64,000 nt of DNA from Raphanus sativus (taxonomy: Eukaryota; Streptophyta; Magnoliopsida; Brassicales; Brassicaceae), in NCBI RefSeq assembly GCF_000801105.2, contig NC_079511.1:17941792-18005791 (forward strand), read 5' to 3'. Position numbers and translations under genes: made by a program. The notes beneath the pieces were generated by a model, which searched no databases, was not told the origin of the DNA, and was given only the letters and a program-made list of their open reading frames with translations. Positions 33,996 through 44,535 of this stretch are shown one piece after another (the stretch's first letter is position 1; each line of letters opens with the position of its first letter).

Positions 33996-35408
33996 TTAGG
34001 TTTCAGGTATCTCTCTCCTCATCTCCATTAATAAAAGCTTTGCTTTTTATTTGCTTTAGCTTAGGAAGAAAGTGTTTAGCTTTATTTATATCCTTCATGC
34101 TCTGTTTAGAGAAACTTAACGTTGTGTCATTCAGGTTCAACTAGAACCGACAACTTCATGGTCTGTGGTACGTGGAAAACTTGTCTGGAGCGTCCAAGTA
34201 TACTGGAATGGTTCAGGCAACTAAATACATTTTTAGAGAAGAAGGTTTCCGGGTCTGTCTCTTTGAACACTTTCCATCTCTTAAAACCTTTTTCAGGTCT
34301 GTTGTGTCATTAGGGGGTTGGTTGCAAGAGTATTGTTCTTCTCTGTTTTTGATGTTTTTTTTGTACTTTGTTTTCTCTCAGGGTTTTTGGCGTGGGAATG
34401 TGCCAGCTTTGCTTATGGTCATGCCATATACTTCAATTCAGTTTACAGTTCTACATAAGTTGAAATCTTTTGCATCTGGCTCTACTAAAACAGGTAACAT
34501 TCTTTAGATTGAGATTTTCTTTTGTTGAATGTTTTTTCTTATGATAATTGTTAATTGTTGTAATCTTTTTTTCTTGGAATTCCAGAGGATCATATACATT
34601 TGAGTCCTTATCTATCCTTTGTCAGTGGAGCTTTAGCAGGATGTGCTGCTACACTAGGTTCCTATCCTTTTGATCTTCTTAGGACAATACTAGCCTCACA
34701 AGGGGAGCCTAAGGTTTTGTTTGCTTTAACATATGTAAGCCATTTAATGTATATAGTTTAAGCTGCATTGTACTAAACCATATATGAAACCTGTCCACAG
34801 GTGTATCCAACAATGAGGTCTGCATTTGTCGATATTTTCCAATCTCGAGGTGTAAGAGGATTGTATAATGGACTAACACCAACACTTGTTGAAATCGTGC
34901 CTTACACTGGCCTGCAGTTTGGCACATGATATGTTTAAGCGTTGGATGATGGTAAAGATCATGGAACTATCTTTTCTTCTAAACATGTCTATGTTTTTTT
35001 TCATGTTTGGTGACAATCAGGTCATTTGATGTTTCACCAGGATTGGAACAGATACATATTATCCTCCAAAGACCAAATAAACGTGGACACAAACCTTTCT
35101 GGCTTCCAGCTCTTCCTTTGTGGGCTTGGGCAGGAACTAGCGCCAAACTCGTCTGCCATCCTCTTGATGTGGTCAAAAAGCGTTTTCAGATTGAAGGTTT
35201 ACAGAGACATCCGAGATATGGAGCTCGGCTGGAGCAACGTGCATACAGAAACATGTTAGACGGTCTTAAACAGATTCTGATGTCAGAAGGGTGGCACGGT
35301 CTGTACAAAGGCATTGTGCCATCAACTGTGAAAGCTGCTCCTGCTGGTGCTGTTACCTTTGTGGCCTACGAGTTTACCTCCGACTGGTTGGAATCAATTT
35401 CTTGGTAG

Positions 35409-36286
35409 AGAGAGATTTTATACTCTTTTTTAACATTTAACATTTTTATTTCTCTTAGCGTTTCCGTTTCTTATAGATCAAGTGTTAAGAATCATATGAT
35501 CATTGGTTATTGTGGGAGTTATACGAGTAAACATCAAGTGTAGCCGATTTTGTAGAGTGAGATTGTCTTAACTGTGTAGCAAATCCAAGTTATCATGTTC
35601 CAGCACATGTTTCTCAAAATAGAGAAAAACACTATGGATCTTTTTCCACTATTTATAATACAATTGTTGAATTTGACAAGATTTTTTTTTTATTTCTTAC
35701 AAATTTAATATAGAAATAGATATATCACCTTATTTACATTTCTTTTTTATTATATACAAATACTTTCTGAAATATTGATGTTTGCTGTATATATATACAT
35801 AATAGATCTTCCATATTGTTTTCTAATGTTATTTGGATGGTTATACAGACATCTTGGTCAGAAGGTTTAATACTAAATTTTTTTGTTTATATTAAATAAC
35901 ATTTAATCTAATGTACATTATATATCAAGCCATATAAATTATCTGAGGATTAAAATACAAGCTAAAAGTTGATATTCAATTTTTAAAATTTGTTACTAAA
36001 CAAGACAAAAGGCAAAAAAATGTCATTAAAACAGATCTTTGAAAAAGATATTCGTAGTATAAAGATTTTAAAATACCGAAATATTAAATTTATGATAGAA
36101 TTATATACAAAATCATTTCCATCAATGATAGATTTGAATCAGACCTCTCATAATTATATACATGCATGATTAAGATTTCTGAATTGGCACTATATAAAAG
36201 GATTCACAAGATACTACAGATATCAGAGAAACAAGTTATAAGAAAGAACATTTAAAAAAAAAAGTTATAAGAAAGAACAACAAAGA
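35409..36286. other. AT-rich intergenic region with presumed peptide-gene promoter
   Basis: Begins with the 3' untranslated region of the carrier pseudogene (TTTTATTTCTC tracts). A likely TATA box, CTATATAAAAGG, lies at about 36190-36201, roughly 90 nt before the ATG at 36287. Nothing else recognisable. Confidence 0.6.
36190..36201 (+). promoter_or_regulatory. Likely TATA box of the cysteine-rich peptide gene
   Basis: CTATATAAAAGG, about 90 nt upstream of the ATG at 36287; distance and sequence fit a plant core promoter. Confidence 0.6.
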
Positions 36287-36833
36287 ATGGGTATTCAAAG
36301 ATCTACATATAATGTCATTGCAGTTTCTATCATTGTCATGTTCTTAATCACAGGTCAGTCAACTAGCACAGTTTGTTTTTAGTGTCTATAATTATCAGGA
36401 CATGATCCACGATTTTGTAGTACTTAAGTTTCAAATTTTGGAAGAACTTTAAGAACGTTCTTGCTCATGTAAAGTTTTTTGTTTTATAGAGTTGAGAGGG
36501 TTTATAATATTGATGATAATATATGTTTTAATTGGTTATGCATAAATATTTATAGGATCAGAAGCTAGACCAGGGATACATGGTGACTCTGTTTGTCCAG
36601 GAGTATGTCAACCCGGAGTTGAACCAGTCTGCAGTACACTCTGCGGTAACTTAGGGTTTCCTCAAGGCTACTGTCAAGGATTAACGTGTTGTTGCAACCA
36701 ATTCCCCTCCCCACCTCCACCCTCACCCCCTGCCCCCCGAACCCTTAATTATCCCTTCTACTTGATATATAGTTTGTTAACTCTCGGAGTCTCGGTTAAT
36801 GGTCTTTTATCTTTTGAATTAAACATTAATTAA
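36287..36833 (+). CDS. Small secreted cysteine-rich (defensin-like) peptide
   Basis: Two exons, 36287-36353 and 36556-36833, with a 202-bp GT-AG intron. This is the usual defensin-like layout: exon 1 encodes the signal peptide (MGIQRSTYNVIAVSIIVMFL), exon 2 the mature peptide. Mature cysteines follow C-X3-C-X7-C-X3-C-X9-C-X4-C-C-C, eight in all. A proline-rich segment (PSPPPPSPPAP) then a hydrophobic C-terminal tail of about 20 residues (YPFYLIYSLLTLGVSVNGLL) follow before TAA. Such peptides act in plant defence or cell signalling outside the cell; the role here is unknown. The tail is unusual and could result from a recent frameshift. Frame and splice sites are intact. Confidence 0.75.
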
Positions 36834-37047
36834 GTTCTCATTTAAACACTAATAAATTAAAACGTTTATGTAATATTTTCATAATCAATTGTTTCATATT
36901 AAAAATATTAATAAAATAAATTTATGATTACTGTTCCGTTTATATTTCCTTGGTTTTGAAAAGACGAGAATTTATCACAATTCACAACCTCACATAGATA
37001 ACTTTAGAAGAGAACTTGTTCCCTAAGAAACTTAATTAATTAACAAT
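36834..37047. other. AT-rich intergenic spacer
   Basis: No gene or repeat recognised between the peptide gene (+) and the receptor-kinase remnant (-); the two converge. Confidence 0.7.
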
Positions 37048-38072
37048 CTATTTCTGATTTGGTCTAGCATTAGAAGTAGAAGAAGACGAAGAGTATAGCA
37101 AAGAAGAAGCCGAGAAACTCGTGCTACTACTTCTCAAATACTTAGCCGTTTGCTGCATAGCAGAAGAAGACAAAGACCAGTGCCGGTCCTGAAATATTCA
37201 TGGTCCAATACGATATACAAAATTGAGGCCCCTATATAATATATAAAAAATATACCCATAGAAAACTCAAGTTTATAATAAAAAATTATAATGTCCTCAA
37301 AACTAAAAAAAAATATCAGTTTTTAAATATAGATTTTTTTGCATTTTTTTCCTGCAAAATCATCCATCAAACTTTCATAATTAAGATACTTGATCGTAGC
37401 CTTTTCAATCGACAATATTGCTAAACCATTTAATTTTTTTGTTGTCGTTGTAACTTTTTCCTTTTTTTTTTGCATTTTAATCCACTCATATTTAATAACA
37501 CAGAATACAAAAAGTTTAATTATCTTTGTATTTTAGTGATGTCCTACAACTTACACATAACAAATTGTCAAATTGATTTTTAGGTAATAACAATTAAAAA
37601 AATAGGTCCTAATTTTTTTACAAAAATAGTAGGCCCAATACGTACGTATCATATGTTTTCGTTCAACGCCGGGCCTGATAAAGACCCATCTCTCCCTTCT
37701 CCTCCGTTGTTATTACAACTTCCCGAACAACCATTATTCCCAACAGATTTCATCGGTTCCTCTCTTTCTTGACGTATCTCACTGAGCATAGCAGCCACAT
37801 CTTTCATTGTAGGCCTGTCTTCAGGTATCGGGTTAACGCAGAGAAGTGCAACTCCTAGCGTTTGCATCACCTCTTCTACTTCTGACTCTGGCCTCGCTTG
37901 TAGTCCCTGGTCGATCACTTGTATATCTCTGATCTTCTTGACCCAGTCTACTATGTGAAGGCCATCTGGTATTGTGGATCGATCGGTTGCTTCCCCGTTA
38001 GTACCTCTAGGACCACGACTCCGTAGCTATACACATCGCTCTTCTCTGTTATCTTCATTGAATATCCATATT
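37048..38072 (-). pseudogene. LRR receptor-like kinase, last exon only (RGI/RCH1-type)
   Basis: On minus from an AG acceptor at 38073: [31 protein letters not shown] (kinase subdomains VIII-IX), ALLCVNPIPEDRPTMKDVAAMLSEIRQEREE (subdomain XI), then a Ser-rich tail (SSTSFSASLLYSSSSS) and TAG at 37050-37048. Close to the C-terminus of RGF1-insensitive-type LRR kinases as remembered. A 1-nt loss near 37973 shifts the frame after QPIDP, and a 500-bp hAT-like element interrupts the tail at 37178-37677. The large first exon with LRRs, membrane segment and ATP site is absent from the window, so this is a remnant. Confidence 0.85.
37178..37677. mobile_element. hAT-like non-autonomous DNA transposon (500 bp)
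   Basis: Imperfect terminal inverted repeats: CAGTGCCGGTCCTGAA at the left, CAGGCCCGGCGTTGAA (reverse complement) at the right. An 8-bp target duplication ACAAAGAC (37170-37177) / ATAAAGAC (37678-37685) has one mismatch. The 8-bp duplication and CAG ends fit hAT. The interior is AT-rich and non-coding. It lies in the coding tail of the receptor-kinase remnant. Confidence 0.8.
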
Positions 38073-38411
38073 CTGCATAGTATAATAGCCATACAAATCT
38101 ATTATGTACGATTGATATATCATAACTAGAAATGAACATATAATCTGAAGAGTTTCAACCAGATAAAAGAAAATCTATTAAATTTTTAATACTTATATCG
38201 TATAAAATACTATTCCATTTGTTTTAGAAAAAACAATGTTGTAAACTTTAAAAATTAATTGTCTTTACTAAATTTATATAAATTTATATGTTTAAAATTA
38301 CGAGAAATATATACTTACATAAAACAATACATTTTATAATCATAATTGATATTTTTAATTTGAAAACTCTAAAACATGCACATTTTAAAAACATTGATAT
38401 TTTTAATGTGA
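38073..38411 (-). other. Presumed receptor-kinase intron remnant, AT-rich
   Basis: AT-rich sequence upstream of the last exon. Its minus-strand end TATACTATGCAG is a good acceptor. It stops abruptly near 38412 at the Tat D gag. Confidence 0.55.
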
Positions 38412-40349
38412 GGTTCTAGTCTCGTAATTCCGGAGCTTCGACGTGGCGATCACCGATCTGGGCAACAGCTTCCGGCTAGCGCTCGAACGAGCCAGACTAC
38501 CACTGGAGTTACTAACCCGAGATCATCAGGTGGAACCGTCTCCGAGCTTCCAGGCACCGAGAATCCTCAGCAGCAAACCACTCCGAATCAAACGGAGGTT
38601 CAGCTCTCTGAGATTCGTCAGATGATGATGCAATTAGTAGACAAAGCTCAGGAAAATGAGTGTACAATGCATCAGTTAGCTGCTCGGCAGCAACGATTCG
38701 AAGAGATAACTAGATCTCTAAACGCAACAACCCAACCACCGCAACGTCAAACTCTGGGGGTCACTTTCCGAGATCGATTGACCGATCCCTCGTTCCCCCG
38801 AGGACGTTTAGACTTTTCTCCTAACAGCACTGTTCCGGAAGGACGGGGATCTGATTTCCAGACACCTCATACTGGGACAGCTCCCGCATTTAACCCACCC
38901 ATCACCAGTGCTATGGGAAGTTACGTAGCGACAACCAGCTCCACACCCAGTCAGATTGCTGAACGGAGCACTCGCTTGCCTCCTCCGCCGCCTATTTTTA
39001 GGTCCAGAGCAGGAGTATCCTTCCCATCCGGGGACAGAACATCAGCTTCGGTTTATCAAACCAGAAGCTCAACCCCGAATGCGGACGAATATCAAAGGGC
39101 AGACACCGATAACCCAAGAGCCGGTGAGCGACTTAGACCACCAGCTGCATGGGAAGACGAGCCAACACGATTCCGTCAGGAACCTGCTCGTCAGATACCC
39201 AATAATGACCCAAATGTCCTTCCTCTAGAGGGACCTGACGCCATTTGCAGATATATGGAACGAACTCACGCAGCTCTCCAAAAGTTGAATGCTCAAGTTC
39301 ATAAGGCAACGAGCTCAGCTCCCGAAATCGAGAGCTTTATTGAAGAAACCCGTGGGACTCCATTCACTGACAGAATTTCCAGCTCTTACATAAGAGATAC
39401 CCGAAAAATCAGAATTCCCGAGTATGATGGGACCTCTGACCCAAAGGCCTATTTGAGGGCCTTCCGATTAGCTATCGTGAAAGCCCATTTTACGCAGGAA
39501 GAATGTGAAGCAGGTTACTGCATGACATTCGCCGAAAACCTGGTTGGAACAGCCCTTGAGAGGTTTTCTGGTCTTGAACCAGCCTCGATAAACAGTTTTG
39601 ATCAGTTAACTAATGCCTTCATGAAGCAGTACTCGACCCATATCCTGAAGCAAGCCTCTGAAACCGACCTCTGGAAGGTCAGACAAGGAATGGGGGACTC
39701 GCTACGAGTCTACATCGAGAAATTCAGAGCAGTAAGAACTAAGCTCTCGAATCCCAACGACCAAGTCGCCATCGAGGCCCTTAGAAGAGGTCTGTGGTAT
39801 AAATCGGATTCCTGGTCGGAGCTAACATTCAATACTCCTCCAACTATCGATGATGCTCTTCATAAAGCCACTAGATATATTACTTTGGAGGAAGAGACAG
39901 CTGCACTGGATAAACTCCACAAGAAACCTCAGAATTACTCAAAAGGTGAATCTTCAGAGGCAAAGGGACCTCATAAAAAGGGGAACCTCCGAAACAATCA
40001 AACTCAGGGGGAACATTCCTATGCAATCGAGGAGGATAAGGAAGAAAAACCTGTCGCCGCAGCAAACAAAACTCCCTGGTCAAAAGGCTTTGATAAGAAC
40101 AAACATTGCTCCTATCATGATTTAGAAGGGCACTCAACTGAAGAATGTTGGGACCTCCAACGACAGCTGGCAGCTAAATTCCCAGCCGGAGAAATAAAGG
40201 GCGTGGACCTCAAAAAGCCACCACCCTATCAGAAAAGAGGTCCCAGAGATACCTCTCCAAAACGCGAAAGGTCACCGGAGAAGGAGACGGATTCGCCACC
40301 TCCAGCTCCCAAGAAGGGAGTCGATATGATTCTTGGAAAATTACCCTAA
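38412..40349 (+). pseudogene. Tat D gag (5'-truncated)
   Basis: Open frame from the truncation point to TAA at 40347-40349. The capsid-like region reads IRIPEYDGTSDPKAYLRAF, AGYCMTFAENLVGTALERF, FMKQYSTHILKQASETDLWK and AIEALRRGLWYKS. A CHHC-type zinc knuckle is at about 40105-40150 (CSYHDLEGHSTEEC), followed by a basic proline-rich tail. The upstream part is Gln/Thr/Pro-rich, and the natural start codon is lost. This gag type precedes the Tat protease. Confidence 0.88.
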
Positions 40350-40376
40350 GGAAAAAGCCTACAAATCGAGGCTCTC

Positions 40377-41024
40377 TTGAGCAAACCGTCACCTCAATCG
40401 AGTCCCGACTCGAGGGTGGACTGTATCCTTGGAGGATCAGATATATGTCAAGACTCCGTCAATTCTATTAAGAATCACGTACGGAAGGCTGTGTCTAACA
40501 CTGGACCTAAGCCTCCCAACCCCGAGTCCAATACTAAGATTTCTTTCTGGGAGAGCGAGACCTCAAACCTTGACAGACCTCACGATGATGCTCTGATCGT
40601 CACCCTGAACATCGCAGGATACGAGGTGCCTAAACTTATGATAAACACTGGAAGCTCTGTTGACCTTATTTTCAACAACACCCTGAAAGGGATGGAAATA
40701 GACGACTACGAAATTATTGGCCAAAAAGCTAATCTCGTCGGCTTTTCCGGAGAAACAGCTACCTCATTGGGAACTATCAAGCTCTCAATCATAGCTAGCG
40801 GAATAATGAAAATGACCAACTTAGTAGTCATCGACAGACCTTCCCTGTTCCATGCGATCCTAGGAAGACCCTGGATTCACAAGATGAAAGCAGTAGCCTC
40901 GACTTATCATCAATGTGTGAAATTCCCAACACTTGAAGGGATAACTACCGTACATGGTAGCCAGAAGATCTCCAGGATCTGTTACCTGGGAGGATTCGAA
41001 ATCCTCAAAAAGTCCCCCCAATAG
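40377..41024 (+). pseudogene. Tat D protease with Asn in place of the catalytic Asp
   Basis: Starts about 27 nt after the gag stop. The active-site segment reads LMINTGSSVDLIF where DTG is expected: AAC replaces a GAC-type codon near 40648, which should abolish aspartic protease activity. Then LVGFSGETATSLG, LGRPWIHKMKAV and HQCVKFPT, shared with the Tat C protease. Ends at 41024. Confidence 0.85.
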
Positions 41025-41051
41025 CAATTACAGATCCAGGAGGGTCGTGAA

Positions 41052-43020
41052 ATGCAACAAAATATTCGAGGTCCCCCTAGAAACCTCACCGAAAAAGTTT
41101 GCATCGACGACTCAAATCCTGAAAAACAGGTGAGCATCGGATCTGAGCTACCTCTTGAGACAAAAAAGGAGCTCATTGACTTCCTGAAAAGCAATGTCAA
41201 AACCTTTGCATGGACCACCAATGACATGAAAGGTATAGATCCGAACGTCACCACCTATAAACTGAAAGTAGACCCCACTTTCAAACCGATCAAACAAAAG
41301 CGTCGCAAGCTGGACCTCGAAAAGGCTCAAGTTGTTAACGACGAAGTTGACCGACTTACGAAAGCTGGGTCCATTCGAGAGGTACACTACCCTGACTGGT
41401 TAGCTAACCCGGTAGTTGTAAAAAAGAAAAACGGGAAATGGAGAATCTGTGTAGACTTCACCGACCTAATCAAGGCTTGTCCTAAAGACAGCTTCCCGTT
41501 ACCTCACATCGACCGCCTGGTTGAAGCAACAGCTGGCCATCGACTCCTATCCTTCATGGATGCCTTCTCAGGATACAACCAAATGATGATAGATCCTGAG
41601 GATCAAGAAAAAACTGCATTCATAACCGAACGAGGAACCTATTGTTACAAGGTTATGCCATTCGGGTTAAAGAACACAGGAGCTACCTATCAGAGGCTAG
41701 TAAATAAGATGTTTGCTGGACAACTCGGAAAAACCATGGAGGTCTATATTGATGATATGCTAGTCAAATCCTCAGCTGGAGAAGACCATATCTTCCACTT
41801 AAGGGAATGCTTCGATATCCTTAACAAGTACGATATGAAGCTCAATCCCACTAAATGTACCTTCGGGGTACCCTCAGGCGAGTTCCTAGGCTACCTTGTA
41901 ACTGACAGAGGTATTGAAGCCAACCCGCATCAGATAGCAACATTCCTGGAAATTCCGTCACCTAAGACAACCAGAGAGGTACAAAGATTGACTGGACGAA
42001 TCGCAGCGTTAAATCGATTCATATCCAGGTCAACCGATAAGTGCCTCCTATTCTATAAACTTCTAAAAATAATAAGAAGTTCTTATGGGATGAGAAATGT
42101 GAGGAAGCCTTCAAGCAATTGAAAGCTTACCTCTCCGAACCTCCGATCCTGTCCAAACTTGTAGTAGGAGAGCCACTGTATATGTACCTCGCCGTATCAA
42201 TTGCTGCAGTTAGCGGCGTGCTGGTACGAGAGAAACAAAACGAACAGAGACCTGTCTATTACACTAGCAAGAGTCTGATAGACGCCGAAACTAGGTACCC
42301 TACAATGGAAAAATTAGCGCTAGCGGTCGTAACAGCCGCCAGGAAATTACGACCTACTTCCAATCGCACTCGATCATCGTAATGACTTTGCAACCATTAC
42401 GAATGATATTGCACAGCCCCAGCCAGTCAGGGCGATTGGCTAAATGGGCCATAGAGCTCAGTGAATACGACATCGAATACAGACCTCGAGCAGCAGCAAA
42501 GGCTCAGGTCCTTGCCGATTTTATCATTGAGCTAGCATCCGAGCAATTAGACTCGGAAATGGAATCTCCAAAGTGGAGCCTGTATGTCGACGGAGCCTCA
42601 TCAAAACAAGGCTCCGGTGTCGGGCTAAGGCTGACCTCTTCAGCTGGAGAAACCATCGAGCAGTCCTATAGGCTCGGATTCAACGCCTCAAACAACGAGG
42701 CTGAATATGAAGCACTAATCGCATGGTTGAAACTCGCCCTAAGCCTCGGAATCCGAGAGATAAACGCTTATAGTGATTCACAGCTAGTAGCTAGCCAGTT
42801 TCACGGAGAATACGAAACGAGGGACGAAAGAATGGGGGCATATCTCGAAGTCGTCCAGAACCTCACTAGGCAGTTCGACAAGTTAGCTAACAAGGATCCC
42901 ACGAGGAGAGAACTCCTCAGCAGATGCGTTGGCTGCTTTAGCCTCCACATCAGACCCCCTCGTAAAACGGATCATACCCGTAGAAGGAATCGAAAAACTG
43001 AGCATCGACATAGCTACTAA
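41052..43020 (+). pseudogene. Tat D reverse transcriptase and two RNases H
   Basis: RT is open from 41052: YPDWLANPVVVKKKNGKW, FMDAFSGYNQMMID, YKVMPFGLKNTGATYQRL and catalytic YIDDMLVKS. A frameshift near 42060 comes after FISRSTDKCLLFYKLLK. The gypsy RNase H continues at 42119-42382 (YTSKSLIDAETRYPTMEKLA). Another shift near 42365 precedes the second, archaeal-type RNase H at 42382-42890 (SLYVDGASSKQGSG, SNNEAEYEALIAW). A third shift comes near 42890. Not translatable as one protein. Confidence 0.92.
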
Positions 43021-43389
43021 AGCTGAGATAGACAGCAAGCCAAAAGAGCAAATCGAAGGTACCTGTCCTGAAACGGTAGCTACCCAAGTTCTCACAACAT
43101 TCTGGTTCCCAAAAGCCAAAATACGTAGCCTTAAAAAGCATACCTCCGAGAACACGATCCAAAACACGGTGAACGACAACAAAAATGAAGGTATTCCCCA
43201 GAATTCAGACTCCCAGGAGCTAAATTCTATGAATACCTCTGGGGGCATCATCCAAACCTCAGACCCAATCGTCTGCAGAGTAAAAACTAGAAGTCGCCCA
43301 GCTCTAAAAAATTCATCTGGGGGCACCATCCAGACCCCGGAGAATAACGGGGAAAATGGAGATATTCCTCAGAATTCAGACTCCTTGGA
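43021..43389 (+). other. Tat D spacer before integrase with repeated peptide blocks
   Basis: In the 42929 frame it encodes repeats of a GIPQNSDSQE / GDIPQNSDSLE type and NTSGGIIQT / NSSGGTIQT. At the DNA level CAGAATTCAGACTCC appears twice (about 43200 and 43370) and TCTGGGGGCA twice. It ends at the breakpoint with CRM-like DNA. Confidence 0.75.
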
Positions 43390-43736
43390 ATTCAGACCAT
43401 CCGGAAGCTGCACAAAGAGGTTCGAGGCAACATCGAGGCCAAGACAAAGATCTATGAGAGAAAGGCAAACCAGAAGAGGACCAAGGTCGTTTTTGAGGAA
43501 GGAGACCTTGTTTGGGTTCACTTGAGGAAGGAACGGTTCCCAGACGAAAGGAAGTCCAAACTCATGCCCCGGATCGATGGACCATTTCCTATACTTAGGA
43601 AGATCAGTGACAATGCGTATCAACTTGATCTGCAAGGTAAATATGATATTTCTTCAAGTTTTAATGTTTCTGATCTTTCTCCTTTTCTTGCAGATGATCC
43701 AGATTTGTGGACAAATCCTTTTGAAGAGGAAGGGAA
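43390..43736 (+). pseudogene. 3' end of a CRM-like integrase
   Basis: Reads [60 protein letters not shown] and [20 protein letters not shown], matching the end of the polyprotein at 59760-60104. The frame continues from 43522 into the adjoining LTR and stops at 44193. Upstream parts are missing because Tat D sequence abuts at 43389/43390. The purine tract GAAGAGGAAGGGAA lies just before the LTR. Confidence 0.88.
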
Positions 43737-44535
43737 TGATGCGACCCAGGACCCGGACCAGGACCAGCTCGACGATCAGGACGCTCAGAACAGACCAACC
43801 GAGGTTCACCCATCCGTCCAGGCCAAGCAGTCCAACCGAGCAGTGTATCGGATCAACCCGCGTTCATCCGGAAAGGAGCTAAGGCTGGATCCACGACCTG
43901 ATGACCGATCTGACCGAACCACAGATGATCTTTCCCGTCCAACTCGTCAAGACAAAGCCAACAGACGAGCCAGACTTCACTTGGATCAGGCGGAGTCAGA
44001 CCACGACCGCAACTTCTCACTTCTCACCTGTTTGGTCTGTACTGCACATCCCGATGATCGGACCAACGTTCTTACTTCTTCTTTTGACGCCATCATGGAC
44101 TTCTCTTTGACCAAATTCTCTAAGGCAAGGATTCTTAGACTTTATGAAGATTTGGGTCGAGTAAATCTTCTTACGTTCAAGACGGTTCGATGATCACCCC
44201 CGCGGCCGCACCTCCGTACGTCCATCTCCTTACCGCGACGAACCAGATCATCCCGGATGCACTTAGACATCTTTCTAAATCTGGACCAGTCAACCTTTGA
44301 GTCCACACTTTGACTAGTCTTCCCTTGTTTTCCACACTTTGACTAGTCTTAGTCAAATTTATCTTTTCTATGCCTTGTTTTCTGCATTTTTCTTTATTTT
44401 TCTTTGACTCAAAACACTATATAATGTATTCCCTTTCATGGCAATGAGATAGACGAAATTGCTTCTTTATTTTGAGTCTTCTCTCTTTGTTCTTAGCATA
44501 TAACTTTCCTGTTTCTTGGTGAGGTTATCACTTAG

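Larger units (their letters stand above)
26845..35408 (+). pseudogene. Mitochondrial thiamine-pyrophosphate-carrier-like gene, disrupted
   Basis: Mitochondrial carrier family member closest in memory to Arabidopsis TPC carriers, which move thiamine pyrophosphate across the inner mitochondrial membrane. Exons: 26845-26976 plus 34001-34006, 34135-34252, 34382-34493, 34586-34713, 34801-34951, 35021-35408. Signature motifs: SPLDVIKIR (repeat 1), SYPFDLLR (repeat 2), [11 protein letters not shown] (repeat 3), and the end GTVTFVAYE-like [17 protein letters not shown]. Exon 1 is cut in its last Arg codon by a 7-kb LTR element with TTAGG duplicated. Further damage: +1 nt in exon 2 near 34175, 2-nt loss in exon 5 near 34925 giving TGA, 1-nt loss in exon 6 near 35130. 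Splice sites GT/AG are otherwise intact. Clearly non-functional. Confidence 0.9.
38412..43389 (+). mobile_element. Tat-type Ty3/gypsy element D (5'- and 3'-truncated)
   Basis: Starts inside gag near 38412 with no LTR, leader or primer site and ends at 43389 in the spacer before integrase. Order: gag, protease, RT, RNase H, archaeal-type RNase H. Bases 43348-43389 match 913-954, where Tat A goes on into integrase, so A and D belong to the same family. Several frameshifts break pol. Confidence 0.9.

Noticed and set aside
37178..37677. Mutator-type MITE
   Set aside because: Target duplication is best read as 8 bp with CAG...CTG ends, which fits hAT; a 9-bp duplication reading does not align with the inverted ends.
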